Notes: generated from the sequence alone by a model not told the origin. A stretch of DNA of 64,000 bases from Anaerolineae bacterium (GCA_019637615.1 JAHBVJ010000028.1:53920-117919); one strand, 5' to 3'. Positions 10,202 through 19,088 are shown, numbered from the stretch's first letter. Numbers and translations are program-made.

Positions 10202-11311
10202 CTAGCTGCCGCCCCAATTGAACATGCTGCGGATGGTGTCGTCGGGAGCGGCGGCGGTATCCAAAAGCTCCAGATTTTCGCGCACGTGATCGATGCTTTT
10301 CATGCCGACCAGCGCCGTCGTGACGTTGGGCGTCGAGCGCACGAATTGCAACGCCATTTGTGCGTGGCTATCGAGGCCGGGGAGAAACTGCTCCAACTGC
10401 GACATGATTGGCGTGGCAAGGCGGCCTTGATGCAGGGGCGCGCTGCACATCACCGTCAGGCCGAGTTCTTCGGCGGTGGCGAGCGTGCTCATGAAAGCCT
10501 CGCCCACCTGCTGGTTTTCCAGCGCGTAGGCTTCGGTCATGAACAGATTGTAGGGGAGCTGGATATAGCGGAAGTGGTGATCTGGCCCCGCCACCTGTGC
10601 CGCCAACCCGACCATTTCCGTCAGCGAGAGGTAATCGGGCGCGTCGGTGAGCGAACGGAAGGCCGTCCATGTCGCCATGCCGTAGCTGCCGATCTGCCCC
10701 TTACTCACCGCGTCTTCCATCGTCTCGAAGGCGTCCAACATGCGTGAGCGGAAGGTCTGATGGCTAAATGAGATGTGCTGCGTCTCCGGATTGTGCAGAT
10801 AGTAGATGTCGATGGTATCCACGCCCAGATTGGTCAGGCTCCACGCGATCATGGTTTCGAGGTAGGCGGGCGCGAGACAGTGTTGATAGTTGGCGGCGAA
10901 GTCGTTGGCGTGCGCGATCTCGGTGGCAATGAAGGTGTTGTACGTCCACTTGCGCGCATCGACGGGCGCTTCGGTATCGAAGGGGACAAAGCCACCTTTG
11001 GTCGCGATCACGATCTCGTCGCGGTTAACAGTGCCGTTCGAGAGGGCTAACTTCAACCATGAGCCGAGCGCCCGTTCGCTGCGCTGGAATCGGTAGTTGA
11101 TGGCGCAGTCAAAGATGTTGCAACCCATCGCCACGGCGCGCGTGAAGGCGGCGCGGTACAGCGTATCGACGCCATCGGTCGGCTCACCGAGGTACGTTCC
11201 CAAGCCGATGTTGGAGACCCACAAGCCATCGGCAGTTTGGCGATAATTGGCGCGGCGGGCTTCAGGCTGCATGTTTACAAAGCGGCGCGTTCCCTCTGAT
11301 GTTGCACGCAT
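10202..11311 (-). CDS. Aldo/keto reductase
   Basis: 369 residues, TIM-barrel NADPH-dependent oxidoreductase family. The catalytic tetrad is visible: D68 and Y73 (D-C-A-I-N-Y), K105 (A-T-K-G-G) and H173 (Y-L-H-N-P-E). The H-N-P-E form resembles AKRs of the L-glyceraldehyde-3-phosphate reductase/Kv-beta-like group. The C-terminal T-A-L-V-G-M-K-S region is the usual phosphate-binding end. The start has aagga eleven bases upstream. Substrate is unknown. It lies head to tail with rex, 148 bases apart, and could be a Rex target. Confidence 0.92.
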   Translation of the reverse strand: MRATSEGTRRFVNMQPEARRANYRQTADGLWVSNIGLGTYLGEPTDGVDTLYRAAFTRAVAMGCNIFDCAINYRFQRSERALGSWLKLALSNGTVNRDEIVIATKGGFVPFDTEAPVDARKWTYNTFIATEIAHANDFAANYQHCLAPAYLETMIAWSLTNLGVDTIDIYYLHNPETQHISFSHQTFRSRMLDAFETMEDAVSKGQIGSYGMATWTAFRSLTDAPDYLSLTEMVGLAAQVAGPDHHFRYIQLPYNLFMTEAYALENQQVGEAFMSTLATAEELGLTVMCSAPLHQGRLATPIMSQLEQFLPGLDSHAQMALQFVRSTPNVTTALVGMKSIDHVRENLELLDTAAAPDDTIRSMFNWGGS

Positions 11312-11340
11312 GACGTTTCCTTATTGATGTGAGATAAAAC

Positions 11341-11721
11341 TCAGATGATCTTCAGAAAGATCGCGCCGATAAAGCCGATTACGGCGACCGCGCCGACGCC
11401 GAGTGCGCCCGTCCAAGGCCACACTTCAGGGTCAAGGATGATGCCTTGGCGCTTGGCGAACCAGACGGGCAGTTGGAAGACCGCCCACGCGAGGATCGCG
11501 ATGGCGACTACCGCCGCCAACGGCACCATGATCGCGCCGATGGAGAAAGTCGCGCGGCCTGTTTCGTCCGCGATCATCGGCTGGCGCAGACTGAACAGCA
11601 GCAAGCCGACGACGGACGCAATCACGACGCCAATCGCCAGCGAGATGAAGGTATAGAGATAGGTGGCTCTGGTGTCCACATAGACGCCATCGGATGGCGG
11701 TTGATCTGGTGAGTTCTGCAT
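11341..11721 (-). CDS. Small three-helix membrane protein, unknown function
   Basis: 126 residues with a polar N-terminus and three hydrophobic segments (about residues 22-45, 60-85 and 103-125). I do not recognise the family. An aggga-like ribosome-binding site lies upstream of the ATG. It sits 29 bases upstream of the aldo/keto reductase and reads into it, so the two may be co-transcribed. Confidence 0.7.
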   Translation of the reverse strand: MQNSPDQPPSDGVYVDTRATYLYTFISLAIGVVIASVVGLLLFSLRQPMIADETGRATFSIGAIMVPLAAVVAIAILAWAVFQLPVWFAKRQGIILDPEVWPWTGALGVGAVAVIGFIGAIFLKII

Positions 11722-11813
11722 TAGTCCCTAGTTATTTGAACCACAATCATTGTAGAGATTATCGCGCTTTTCATCCTTAGTGGCTTTTCCATCTGAAAGG
11801 GTAGGTGGTTATG

Positions 11814-12182
11814 CTATAGTTCTTTGAGGAATTGTAAAACTCTGTCGGCGCGTCCAATATTAAGTTGTGCGATGAATTCCCAATAGCTAATAGAGGCCAC
11901 ATAATCTGCTTTATTTCGATCATCTCGCAAATGTCGGAGCAACACGCCAATATCGTGGCGTTTAGTATCGGTTGATCCTAAAAAATGATTGATGACACGA
12001 GCATGGTCTTCTCCTAAACCAGCTAAAACCAATTCATGTTTTAGCATTAGCACTTGCGCCACAATATTAAATGCTGCGTAATAGGCTCTACTTACTGCTG
12101 ACCGTAGCACCGCTTCATTTGGGGAATCCTCATTGACCAACCTTTTTGCCAATTCCAGATAATCTTGCCATTGGAATGTCAT
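11814..12182 (-). CDS. HEPN-domain protein (UPF0332-like)
   Basis: 122 residues, all-helical. The S-R-A-Y-Y-A-A-F motif near residue 33 and the late R-x-x-x-D-Y (R-N-K-A-D-Y) are typical of HEPN/UPF0332 proteins, many of which are toxin RNases or their relatives. Its ATG directly abuts the stop of the upstream gene (taa then atg, zero spacing), so the two are translationally linked. The partner is not a MNT nucleotidyltransferase, the best-known HEPN antitoxin. Toxin activity is therefore an inference from family and pairing, not shown. Confidence 0.8.
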   Translation of the reverse strand: MTFQWQDYLELAKRLVNEDSPNEAVLRSAVSRAYYAAFNIVAQVLMLKHELVLAGLGEDHARVINHFLGSTDTKRHDIGVLLRHLRDDRNKADYVASISYWEFIAQLNIGRADRVLQFLKEL

Positions 12183-12503
12183 TTATTGCGCCAAATTGAA
12201 ATTGAGCTTGCCATCAGCACGTCGAAACACTTTCATATACCATGATCTGTCAAATTGACTCATACGCTCTAGAGCTTCGTCGGCAGGTAAATCGGTGTAG
12301 ATATCACACCACACAGCATCAAATTCTTTTAGTTCAGGATCGTGACGCACTGAGACTTCCAAACGCTTAACCTCACCAAAAATCTGATGGATGACGTTGT
12401 AGGCTTCATCCAGTAAAGCGCTGATTGCAGGGTAGTCGTGTAACCACTGTTCAACCTCATCAGGATTCTTGATGTCGTATTTCGCTTGTAATACAGCGTC
12501 CAT
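12183..12503 (-). CDS. Conserved partner of the HEPN protein, possible antitoxin
   Basis: About 106 residues from the ATG at 12503; an in-frame TTG at 12536 would add 11. The protein is acidic in the centre, with L-L-D-E-A-Y near the middle, then a strand pattern (L-E-V-S-V-R-H-D-P), L-P-A-D-E-A-L-E-R-M-S-Q-F-D and a conserved-looking end G-K-L-N-F-N. I recall similar small proteins beside HEPN genes in cyanobacteria, but cannot check. It lies immediately before the HEPN gene with no gap. No nucleotidyltransferase motif is visible. Confidence 0.7.
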   Translation of the reverse strand: MDAVLQAKYDIKNPDEVEQWLHDYPAISALLDEAYNVIHQIFGEVKRLEVSVRHDPELKEFDAVWCDIYTDLPADEALERMSQFDRSWYMKVFRRADGKLNFNLAQ

Positions 12504-12554
12504 AGTAATCTCGTATCCTTTATTTTCTTCCTTCAAAGTATAACATTCATTCGA

Positions 12555-14420
12555 TCAATGCACGCGCACGGTGCCCATCGGAATCTGGATCGGCTTCCAG
12601 CGCCCCGCCGCGTCGTAGATGATGTAGCGCACGGCAACGTCACCTTTGGGCACATCGGGGCCGATGGGCAGTTCGTAACGGCCTAGCACGGGTTCATCTG
12701 GCAGCCAGCGATCATCGAAGTATTTCCAGCCGCCGGGAGGTTGATCGACCTGTGCGTACGTCCAACCGCCATCCGCGCTGGTCAGTTGGGCGCTCACCCG
12801 CACCATATCGTCCAGTTTGACGCCGCGCTTCCACCACGCGTGCAGCACGATCACATCGCCGTTGGTCATGTCGTCACGCACGATCAGCTTGACGCCGAGC
12901 ATTTCGGGACCGTCTGGTTCGGGGATGATCACGTCGCCGCGAAATGGCTGCACGATCTCGGTCGGCTGCTCGTAGCGATCCAAGCGCACGTCGCCAAACA
13001 TCTTGCCGACCAGCGAATGACGGTTGAGATCGAGCACGGCGTAAGTCACCGTTTGGGGATCCATCACGTCGCCCTGCCATGCCACGATCCACACGTTAGG
13101 CGGACGCCGCGCGATGACATCCGTAACCGCGTTCACGGCGTCCTCGTAACGCAGCACGCCGTCTACATTGGTGATCAGGTACATCGGCATCCCGACGGTG
13201 TAGCGCATCCCATCGCATGGCGGGCGCTTCAGGTAATATTCCGCCGTCACGAACAGCGTGCCATCGCGTAGCAAGATCACGTCATCTTTGGTGCCGTTCT
13301 CGCAAATGTAGGCGAAGGCTTCGCGGTAGCCACTGCGGGGCGGATGTCCGCGCTCTCCGATGAAGGTCGGTACGGCAAGCAGCGCGATCAAAGCCACCAT
13401 GCCGATCTCGCGTCGGGAGCGCGCAACGGCGATGACCAGCACGCCAAACAGCAGATCGACGCCGATCCACGCAGGCCACGCATAGCGCCCTGACAGCTTA
13501 GGCCGGAAGAAAACCAGCACCGCCGTGATGATGACCGGCCCCAACACGCTGAACAAGCCGACCAACGTCGCCAAGCGCATCTCGCGCCAGCGTAGCCCAA
13601 TGATCACGGCGGCAAGAAGCAACACCGCATAGGCGATCACCAGCGCGGGGTATTCGTCGGGCACGTCGTCGCGCCCCATCAAGTGGAAGCCAAGCATGAC
13701 CGCCGTCGAGCGATCCGGTGGAATCGAGCCGCGATAGTAGCTGCGATCTTCGCCGCTGCGGGTGAGCATGATCGGTAGCCACGGCGCGAAGCCGATTCCG
13801 ATCAGGATGGCGATGGTGATGGTGGTGCGCAGCAGGGGGCGGGATCGGCGGATGAAGGTTAGCAGCGCTAACAGCACAACCTGCGCAGCGACGGCTCCTA
13901 AGGCCGTGTAATGCGTGTACAGCGCCCCCAACATCAATAACGCATACGCCAACACGTAGCGATGTGGAAACAGGCGATTTCCGGCGATTTCTGGCGGATC
14001 AGCGGGCACGATGATGGCGACTAGGAACCGAGTCGCCCATGCATACAGCGCTAATCCAAAGGCGTAAGCCCGCACCTCGTAGGCGATCCACAGCAGACCG
14101 GGCATGAAGGCCAGCAGCGCGCCAGCAGCATAGCCCAAGCCATGCTTGCTCAAGCGTCGACCAATCGAGATGATGGCGGCGACGGCCAGCAAGATGCTGA
14201 ACACGGACACCAGCCGCAACGCGAACTCGGACGAACCGAACACGCCCGACCACAGCCGCAGCACGACATAATGCAGCGGCACCTGAATATCGATCTGCGT
14301 ACACCACGCCCACAGCGTGCCCCATGAATCGGTCGCGACGAAGGTGGTCAGCGCTTCGTCATACCAGAAGCCCGTCTGCGGGAAGTTGGCGACCAACCAC
14401 GCAATGGTAGTCAGCAGCAA
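12555..14420 (-). CDS. GT39-like integral membrane glycosyltransferase (GT-C fold)
   Basis: 621 residues from a TTG, with about nine hydrophobic segments in the first 380 residues and a soluble C-terminal domain. The early W-Y-D-E-A-L-T is the acidic first-loop motif of PMT/ArnT-type enzymes that use polyprenyl-phosphate sugars. The TTG at 14420 falls inside the first membrane helix. The frame is open upstream to a stop at 14514-14516 and would add a basic lead-in (R-S-T-R-L-R-W), so the real start is probably upstream on a rare codon (for example ATT at 14507), or the start has been lost. Acceptor unknown. Confidence 0.8.
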   Translation of the reverse strand: MLLTTIAWLVANFPQTGFWYDEALTTFVATDSWGTLWAWCTQIDIQVPLHYVVLRLWSGVFGSSEFALRLVSVFSILLAVAAIISIGRRLSKHGLGYAAGALLAFMPGLLWIAYEVRAYAFGLALYAWATRFLVAIIVPADPPEIAGNRLFPHRYVLAYALLMLGALYTHYTALGAVAAQVVLLALLTFIRRSRPLLRTTITIAILIGIGFAPWLPIMLTRSGEDRSYYRGSIPPDRSTAVMLGFHLMGRDDVPDEYPALVIAYAVLLLAAVIIGLRWREMRLATLVGLFSVLGPVIITAVLVFFRPKLSGRYAWPAWIGVDLLFGVLVIAVARSRREIGMVALIALLAVPTFIGERGHPPRSGYREAFAYICENGTKDDVILLRDGTLFVTAEYYLKRPPCDGMRYTVGMPMYLITNVDGVLRYEDAVNAVTDVIARRPPNVWIVAWQGDVMDPQTVTYAVLDLNRHSLVGKMFGDVRLDRYEQPTEIVQPFRGDVIIPEPDGPEMLGVKLIVRDDMTNGDVIVLHAWWKRGVKLDDMVRVSAQLTSADGGWTYAQVDQPPGGWKYFDDRWLPDEPVLGRYELPIGPDVPKGDVAVRYIIYDAAGRWKPIQIPMGTVRVH

Positions 14421-14522
14421 CAGCGTCGGGATCAGCAGCCAGCGCAGTCGCGTGGATCGGTTGGCAGCTAACGACTCGTGGTGGAGGTCAAGGCGATGGA
14501 TAGGAATTTTCCTTCAACACTC

Positions 14523-14558
14523 AAAATGGTAGAGAAGATCGCTCTACTCTACCATTTT
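14523..14558 (-). terminator. Hairpin between the M24 peptidase and GT39-like genes
   Basis: Perfect 12-base arms aaaatggtagag / ctctaccatttt with a 12-base loop, just after the peptidase stop on the minus strand. The T-run is inside the arm, so termination strength is uncertain. Confidence 0.65.
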
Positions 14559-14570
14559 CAACGAAGCAAA

Positions 14571-15764
14571 CTAGACTTTCACGACCATCAATTCGGTCTG
14601 CGGCGCGCCGACCCAATCGAGGCCATCATTGGTCACCAGCACATCTTCTTCGAGGCTGACGATGCCGTAGCCGGGCACATGTACGCCGAGTTCCAGCGTG
14701 AAGATGTTACCCGCCTCCACGATGCCTTCGGAAGCCTTGCCGTAACGCTCCCAACGTGGGCCGAGCAGCGTCGCGCCGTCATGCACCGTACGCCCGATGT
14801 GATGCCCGACCGCGTGTTGATATTCGGGGTAGCCGGACGCGACGATGGAATTACGCGCCGCATCATCGACCACATAGCCTTGCACACCCGGCTTCAAGAC
14901 CGCCGCCGCCGCGAGGATGGCTTTGCGTACTGCGTCGAAGGCCTTTTGCACTGGTTCCGGAATGCTGGTTTCGCCGCGCGGCTGGATGTACCACATGCGC
15001 TGCATATCGGAGATGTAGTCGTTCAGCTTGACGCCCAGATCGACGTGAACCACTTGTCCCGCCGTGGCGAATAATTTCTCGTTCGCGCCCGCGTGCCCCA
15101 TCGCGGAGTCGGGGCCGCAGTTGACGATCGGGCAGTATTTCGGTTCCCAAGATGGCACGACGCCGTTAGCCTTGAACAGCCCATGCACATAATCGTAGAT
15201 TTGCACTTCGCTCAGTCCGGGCTTCAGGAAATCCCCGATCTGCTCGATGACTTCCTCCGTCAGCTTGACCGCCGCCCGAATCCGCGCGATCTCGCCCGCC
15301 GATTTGCGCCCGCGAATCGAGTTCAGGATTTTTTCGGCGCTGATCATCTCGTAGGGTGTGCCTTCGAAATAGCGCTGAAGCGTCAGGTACATGCCGTGCG
15401 AGAGGCCATCCGCCGCCGAGTCGCTCTCCGAGTAGTTGACGGCGATCTGCTTAACGCCCAATTCACCGAGCACCTTGAGCAAGTCGGGCTGGATGCTCTT
15501 ATCGTAGCCGATGACCGTATCATAGCCGCCCATCAGCCGGAGGTTATCGGCATCGTAGCGCCCGACAATCGCCACGCGCCGCCCCGTTTTGGTGATGATG
15601 AAGGCCGAATGCCACGTCACATCTTGCCCGACGATCAGGCCAAGCGCGGGATCGGCGTTGTGCGAGGTTTCGCGCACGAAGGTTAACCATGCGTCAACAT
15701 TTTTTTCTTTGAGAATTTCGACGGCCTGCGCGATTTTTTCGCGCTGAATGCTGAAATCTGCCAT
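14571..15764 (-). CDS. M24-family metallopeptidase (Xaa-Pro aminopeptidase-like)
   Basis: 397 residues: an N-terminal creatinase-like domain (about 1-160) and the C-terminal pita-bread catalytic domain. The five metal ligands can be placed: D242 (H-V-D-L-G), D253 (I-S-D-M-Q-R), H321 (G-H-H-I-G-R), E358 (L-E-L-G) and E372 or E373 (S-L-E-E-D). The family cleaves the N-terminal residue from Xaa-Pro peptides using two metal ions in the cytoplasm; some relatives act on other small amides. It has its own hairpin downstream. Exact substrate is not set by sequence. Confidence 0.93.
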   Translation of the reverse strand: MADFSIQREKIAQAVEILKEKNVDAWLTFVRETSHNADPALGLIVGQDVTWHSAFIITKTGRRVAIVGRYDADNLRLMGGYDTVIGYDKSIQPDLLKVLGELGVKQIAVNYSESDSAADGLSHGMYLTLQRYFEGTPYEMISAEKILNSIRGRKSAGEIARIRAAVKLTEEVIEQIGDFLKPGLSEVQIYDYVHGLFKANGVVPSWEPKYCPIVNCGPDSAMGHAGANEKLFATAGQVVHVDLGVKLNDYISDMQRMWYIQPRGETSIPEPVQKAFDAVRKAILAAAAVLKPGVQGYVVDDAARNSIVASGYPEYQHAVGHHIGRTVHDGATLLGPRWERYGKASEGIVEAGNIFTLELGVHVPGYGIVSLEEDVLVTNDGLDWVGAPQTELMVVKV

Positions 15765-15857
15765 GAGGTTGTAAGCGTCCTTCTACTTGCCACAATGCGA
15801 GATAACGATTGATGGCGCAGAGTTTACCAACAAAATGGAGGTGGGGAACAACCGAAA

Positions 15858-16277
15858 TCACTCATCACCGAACGAGCGGCGGGATCGTTTGCGTTCCCCG
15901 ATGCGGCGTTTGGCTTCCAAGCGTTTTTCTTTAGACGCCAATGTTGGGCGCGTCTTGAGGCGGGATTTCGGGCGATGCGTGGCTTGGCGGATCAACTCAA
16001 TCAGTTGATCGAGAGCGTCCTGACGGTTCTGCGGCTGCGTGCGGAAGCGCTGCGACGTGACGATCAGCACTCCATCGGCGGTGAGACGACTGCCCGCGAT
16101 GCGCATCAGACGGTGGCGCACTTCTTCCGGCAGCGAGGGCGACTGCTTGACATCGAAACGGAGCTGAACGGCGGTCGAAACCTTGTTGACGTTCTGACCA
16201 CCCGGCCCCGACGCCCGCACGAAATCTTCTTTGATCTCTTGCTCATCAATGGCAAGCGACGGCGTAATCTGGATCAT
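15858..16277 (-). CDS. arfB: Peptidyl-tRNA hydrolase ArfB (ribosome rescue)
   Basis: About 139 residues. ArfB enters stalled ribosomes without a stop codon and hydrolyses peptidyl-tRNA. The A-S-G-P-G-G-Q-N-V-N-K-V segment holds the catalytic GGQ. The C-terminal tail is very basic (K-R-R-I-G-E-R-K-R-S-R-R), as needed for the mRNA channel. I chose the ATG at 16277 because it overlaps the stop of the upstream oxidoreductase (atga), which implies translational coupling. An in-frame start at 16310 would add an unlikely Cys-rich leader. Short length and lack of release-factor recognition domains exclude RF1/RF2. Confidence 0.93.
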   Translation of the reverse strand: MIQITPSLAIDEQEIKEDFVRASGPGGQNVNKVSTAVQLRFDVKQSPSLPEEVRHRLMRIAGSRLTADGVLIVTSQRFRTQPQNRQDALDQLIELIRQATHRPKSRLKTRPTLASKEKRLEAKRRIGERKRSRRSFGDE

Positions 16278-17293
16278 CGGTCGGACAGCACCGCAATCGC
16301 ATCCCGCCACAAGGCATCGTGACGGTTGGGTTCGAACGGGAAATAGTAGCCGACGCGATCTAGCAGCTCTTCGTAGCGATCACGCACTTTCCGCGCCAGA
16401 TCGGCAGGCGCAGCCACGACGGCGAATTCATTCAGCATCTCATCGCTGATCAGGTCTGCCATCTCTGCCCACTGCCCATTCCGGGAGAGCGAATTCAATT
16501 TGCCATGCAAGTCTTGCCAGCCATGCGCTTCTAGCACCGGCACATAGGTCGGCGTGCTGGCGTAAAAGGCGATCTGCGACTTCACCGCGAAGGTGTTTTG
16601 CGCGATCTCGTCCTGATCTTCGCCTGTCACGACGAAAATGGCACATGTCAACGCTACATCTTTGCGGGTACGTCCCGCCGCTGCCGCGCCTTGCTCGATA
16701 TTGGGCAGGATGGCGTCACGCAAGTAGGTTGCCGTGTGGAAAGGATGGACATGAAAGCCCTGACACAACTCACCCGCCAGACGGCATAAATAGGCGTTGA
16801 CGCCCGCGATGTAGATCGGGATTTCCGGCGTTTTGATGCGCCCCGATGAGAAAAATGGCGTCATCAGACTGAATTGATAGAACTCGCCTTTATACGACAA
16901 CGGGGCGCTGTTCTGGAAGGTATTCCAGATCGCCCGCAGCGACAATACATACTCACGCAGACGCGGGCCGGGACTGTCCCAGACCGTGCTGAAGCGCCGG
17001 ACGATATGCGGCTTGATCTGCGTGCCGAGACCGAGGATGAAACGCCCGCCGCTCTGCTCCGCCAAATCCCATGCTAACTGCGCCGTGACCATCGGACTGC
17101 GCGGGAAGGCCACCGAGATCGCCGTGCCGAGATCGAGGCGCTGTGTGACGTTTGCCGCCAACGTCAGCGGCAGAAATGGGTTATGCGCCGTTTCGGTTGA
17201 CCACAGGCCATCAAAGCCGATCTGCTCGGCAGCTTGCGCAATTGCTGAGACTTCGCGCAGACTCGAATACGAGAGGGTAGCGTCAAATTTCAT
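16274..17293 (-). CDS. LLM-class oxidoreductase, probably F420-dependent (TIGR03617-like)
   Basis: 339 residues, luciferase-like TIM barrel. The N-terminal F-D-G-L-W-S-T-E-T-A-H-N-P-F-L-P and G-R-F-I-L-G-L-G-T-Q-I-K-P-H-I-V-R-R-F are typical of the F420-dependent subgroup. Flavin versus F420 use cannot be fixed from sequence alone. It overlaps arfB by four bases (atga) and starts four bases after the DUF5615 gene, so the DUF433, DUF5615, LLM and arfB genes may form one transcript. Substrate unknown. Confidence 0.9.
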   Translation of the reverse strand: MKFDATLSYSSLREVSAIAQAAEQIGFDGLWSTETAHNPFLPLTLAANVTQRLDLGTAISVAFPRSPMVTAQLAWDLAEQSGGRFILGLGTQIKPHIVRRFSTVWDSPGPRLREYVLSLRAIWNTFQNSAPLSYKGEFYQFSLMTPFFSSGRIKTPEIPIYIAGVNAYLCRLAGELCQGFHVHPFHTATYLRDAILPNIEQGAAAAGRTRKDVALTCAIFVVTGEDQDEIAQNTFAVKSQIAFYASTPTYVPVLEAHGWQDLHGKLNSLSRNGQWAEMADLISDEMLNEFAVVAAPADLARKVRDRYEELLDRVGYYFPFEPNRHDALWRDAIAVLSDR

Positions 17294-17296
17294 GAG

Positions 17297-17656
17297 TTAC
17301 TCACCACGTCGGATTCGATAACGATTCGCATCAACAATTACCAAAATTCTGCGCAACTTATCTCTGTGTAAATCTGCTAGAACCTGTTTCAAAGTCGCCG
17401 TAACTGGCAAATCGTTAGCTATCTCGTACTTCATGACAACTATCCCTCCGTAATACTGGGGAGGATAATCAATGATATTAGCAAAATCAAGATCAACAGT
17501 TAGTAATACTGCGTCCAAAGTTTGGGCTAGTTTGATTACATCTGGATCTGGAGAATCAGCGCGAATATGCTGTTGAACAAGTGAGGCTTGGTAGCCCCAC
17601 TCGATTAGAATTCTTAGATATTTACGAGGCACACATTGATCGATCAGGATACTCAT
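17297..17656 (-). CDS. DUF5615 PIN-like toxin
   Basis: 119 residues. It has the spaced acidic residues of the DUF5615 PIN-like family: D6 (L-I-D-Q-C-V-P), D39 (P-D-P-D-V) and D55/D57 in L-L-T-V-D-L-D-F. Such proteins are predicted RNases paired with DUF433 antitoxins. Its ATG overlaps the DUF433 stop by four bases. Base composition is lower in GC than in neighbouring genes, which fits mobility of the pair. Confidence 0.88.
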   Translation of the reverse strand: MSILIDQCVPRKYLRILIEWGYQASLVQQHIRADSPDPDVIKLAQTLDAVLLTVDLDFANIIDYPPQYYGGIVVMKYEIANDLPVTATLKQVLADLHRDKLRRILVIVDANRYRIRRGE

Positions 17657-17895
17657 ACGATTGGTATCACATCTTCATTTCGTAGAACTCGACTTGCGTA
17701 GACAGCGCAGGCCAAAACATCATCGATAGTTATTTCAGGAAAGTAATCGTCGGATGTTATTTCCACAGGAGTTTTTCCTGCGCCGATCAAATCAAGAATT
17801 TGATAGACAGCTATGCGTGTCCCCACAATCCGTGGTTTTCCGTGAAGTACATCGCGAGAAACAACGATTCGTTCTGTCAAATGAAAATCAGCCAT
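17653..17895 (-). CDS. DUF433 antitoxin
   Basis: 80 residues, nearly the whole DUF433 domain: H-G-K-P-R-I-V-G-T-R-I-A-V-Y-Q-I-L-D-L, then Y-F-P-E-I-T-I-D-D-V-L-A-C-A-V-Y-A. This is a winged-helix-like family that usually precedes a DUF5615 toxin, as here. It is likely to bind its own promoter and neutralise the downstream protein. The start is supported by aggga-like bases upstream of the ATG. Confidence 0.92.
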   Translation of the reverse strand: MADFHLTERIVVSRDVLHGKPRIVGTRIAVYQILDLIGAGKTPVEITSDDYFPEITIDDVLACAVYASRVLRNEDVIPIV

Positions 17896-17904
17896 AACAC
17901 CTCC

Positions 17905-18951
17905 CTAAATCTTGTCTGCATGGGCAGCGCGACGACCCGCCAAATACACGAACAGGTTGGCGAAGGCCGCTTGCAGGAGCACCCAACCAAGCGCCGCCAC
18001 GCCGATTAACGCGCCATAATCGATGTCCGCCCATAAACTCTGCACACGATCCAGATGGATCAGACTAAGGCCAAGATCGCCTTCCGCGACGCTGGCAAAG
18101 GCGCTGATCCACGCCAGCGGCGGGTTATCCGCGATCAGTGTGGGCGGCGCTCCCGTTGACGGCGGGCCAAACACCGTACCGAGCGAGAGCGCTTGTACGT
18201 CCACATAGATCACCAGCACCGTGATCCCGATCCGCAGCACGATCAATAATAGCTGCCCCAACACGCCGATGAACCGCCCGCGAGAGAGGGTACCGATGTA
18301 CATGCCAACCGCCGCGTCAAAGGCGATGGCGGTGAAGGGAGCCAGCAAACAGGCCGTCATCATCATCGCCATGATGATCACGCCGATCACGTCGGACAGA
18401 TTCTGGTCGATGTTGGGCGGGCCAAAGGGCGTTGTGCCACTGAGCAGCAATTGCAGATAACGCCCCTGAAACATGCTCAGGTTGATCAGCGCAACGACGA
18501 TGAAGAAAATGCGCAGCGCGAGGATCATTGCCAGCACCGCCCATAGACGGTAGAAGATCGCCGCCCAGCGCGTTTTCATCAGCAGCTTCGCACCGTTGGT
18601 GGTCACTTTGAGCGTATCCCACGTCCCGCGCTGCGTCTCGCCGGAAATCACGCTCACGGTTGAACTGAGCGCGAATAGGCGCAGCAGCAATTGGACGCCT
18701 ACCAGAGGCCAATACAGCACGAGAAAAACGCTATCGAGCGGGTTCGGGGTATCCAGCGGGGTTTGCCCCTGATTGGTGGCGATCACCCACCCGACAAAGA
18801 TCAGCACGCCCGCCAGCACCAGTACCGCCAGTACACGCAGCAAACGCGCCAGCAGTGTCGAGCGCCGTGCCTTGCGCCACAACGAATAGCGCATAAACGG
18901 ATGTGTGGGTCGCGCAAAATCGGGCAGTTGACCGTATAACCGTTGCAACAT
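17905..18951 (-). CDS. Multi-pass membrane protein, ABC-2 permease-like
   Basis: 348 residues with about seven hydrophobic segments. After the second segment lies S-G-E-T-Q-R-G-T-W-D-T-L-K-V-T, which resembles the E-R-E-x-G-T-L-E-x-L-L-V-T region of ABC-2 export permeases. No ATPase gene lies next to it. It starts with ATG after ggggt. The job is unclear; an orphan permease subunit is the best guess. Confidence 0.7.
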   Translation of the reverse strand: MLQRLYGQLPDFARPTHPFMRYSLWRKARRSTLLARLLRVLAVLVLAGVLIFVGWVIATNQGQTPLDTPNPLDSVFLVLYWPLVGVQLLLRLFALSSTVSVISGETQRGTWDTLKVTTNGAKLLMKTRWAAIFYRLWAVLAMILALRIFFIVVALINLSMFQGRYLQLLLSGTTPFGPPNIDQNLSDVIGVIIMAMMMTACLLAPFTAIAFDAAVGMYIGTLSRGRFIGVLGQLLLIVLRIGITVLVIYVDVQALSLGTVFGPPSTGAPPTLIADNPPLAWISAFASVAEGDLGLSLIHLDRVQSLWADIDYGALIGVAALGWVLLQAAFANLFVYLAGRRAAHADKI

Positions 18952-19088
18952 GACTACCCCGCCATCTCGTGAATGTAAAGCCAGTTTGGAGTATTCACCA
19001 CTGTTAGCAGTGATTGTCCTTTATTGTAGCGCAAGCTCAGTACAGCGCCTATGAGAGCGCAGTCCAAGCATAGAGCAATCATCGTGCA

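Noticed and set aside
16321..16345. ggttcgaac-like string as a tRNA T-loop
   Set aside because: Lies inside the LLM oxidoreductase gene with no acceptor stem or anticodon arm around it.
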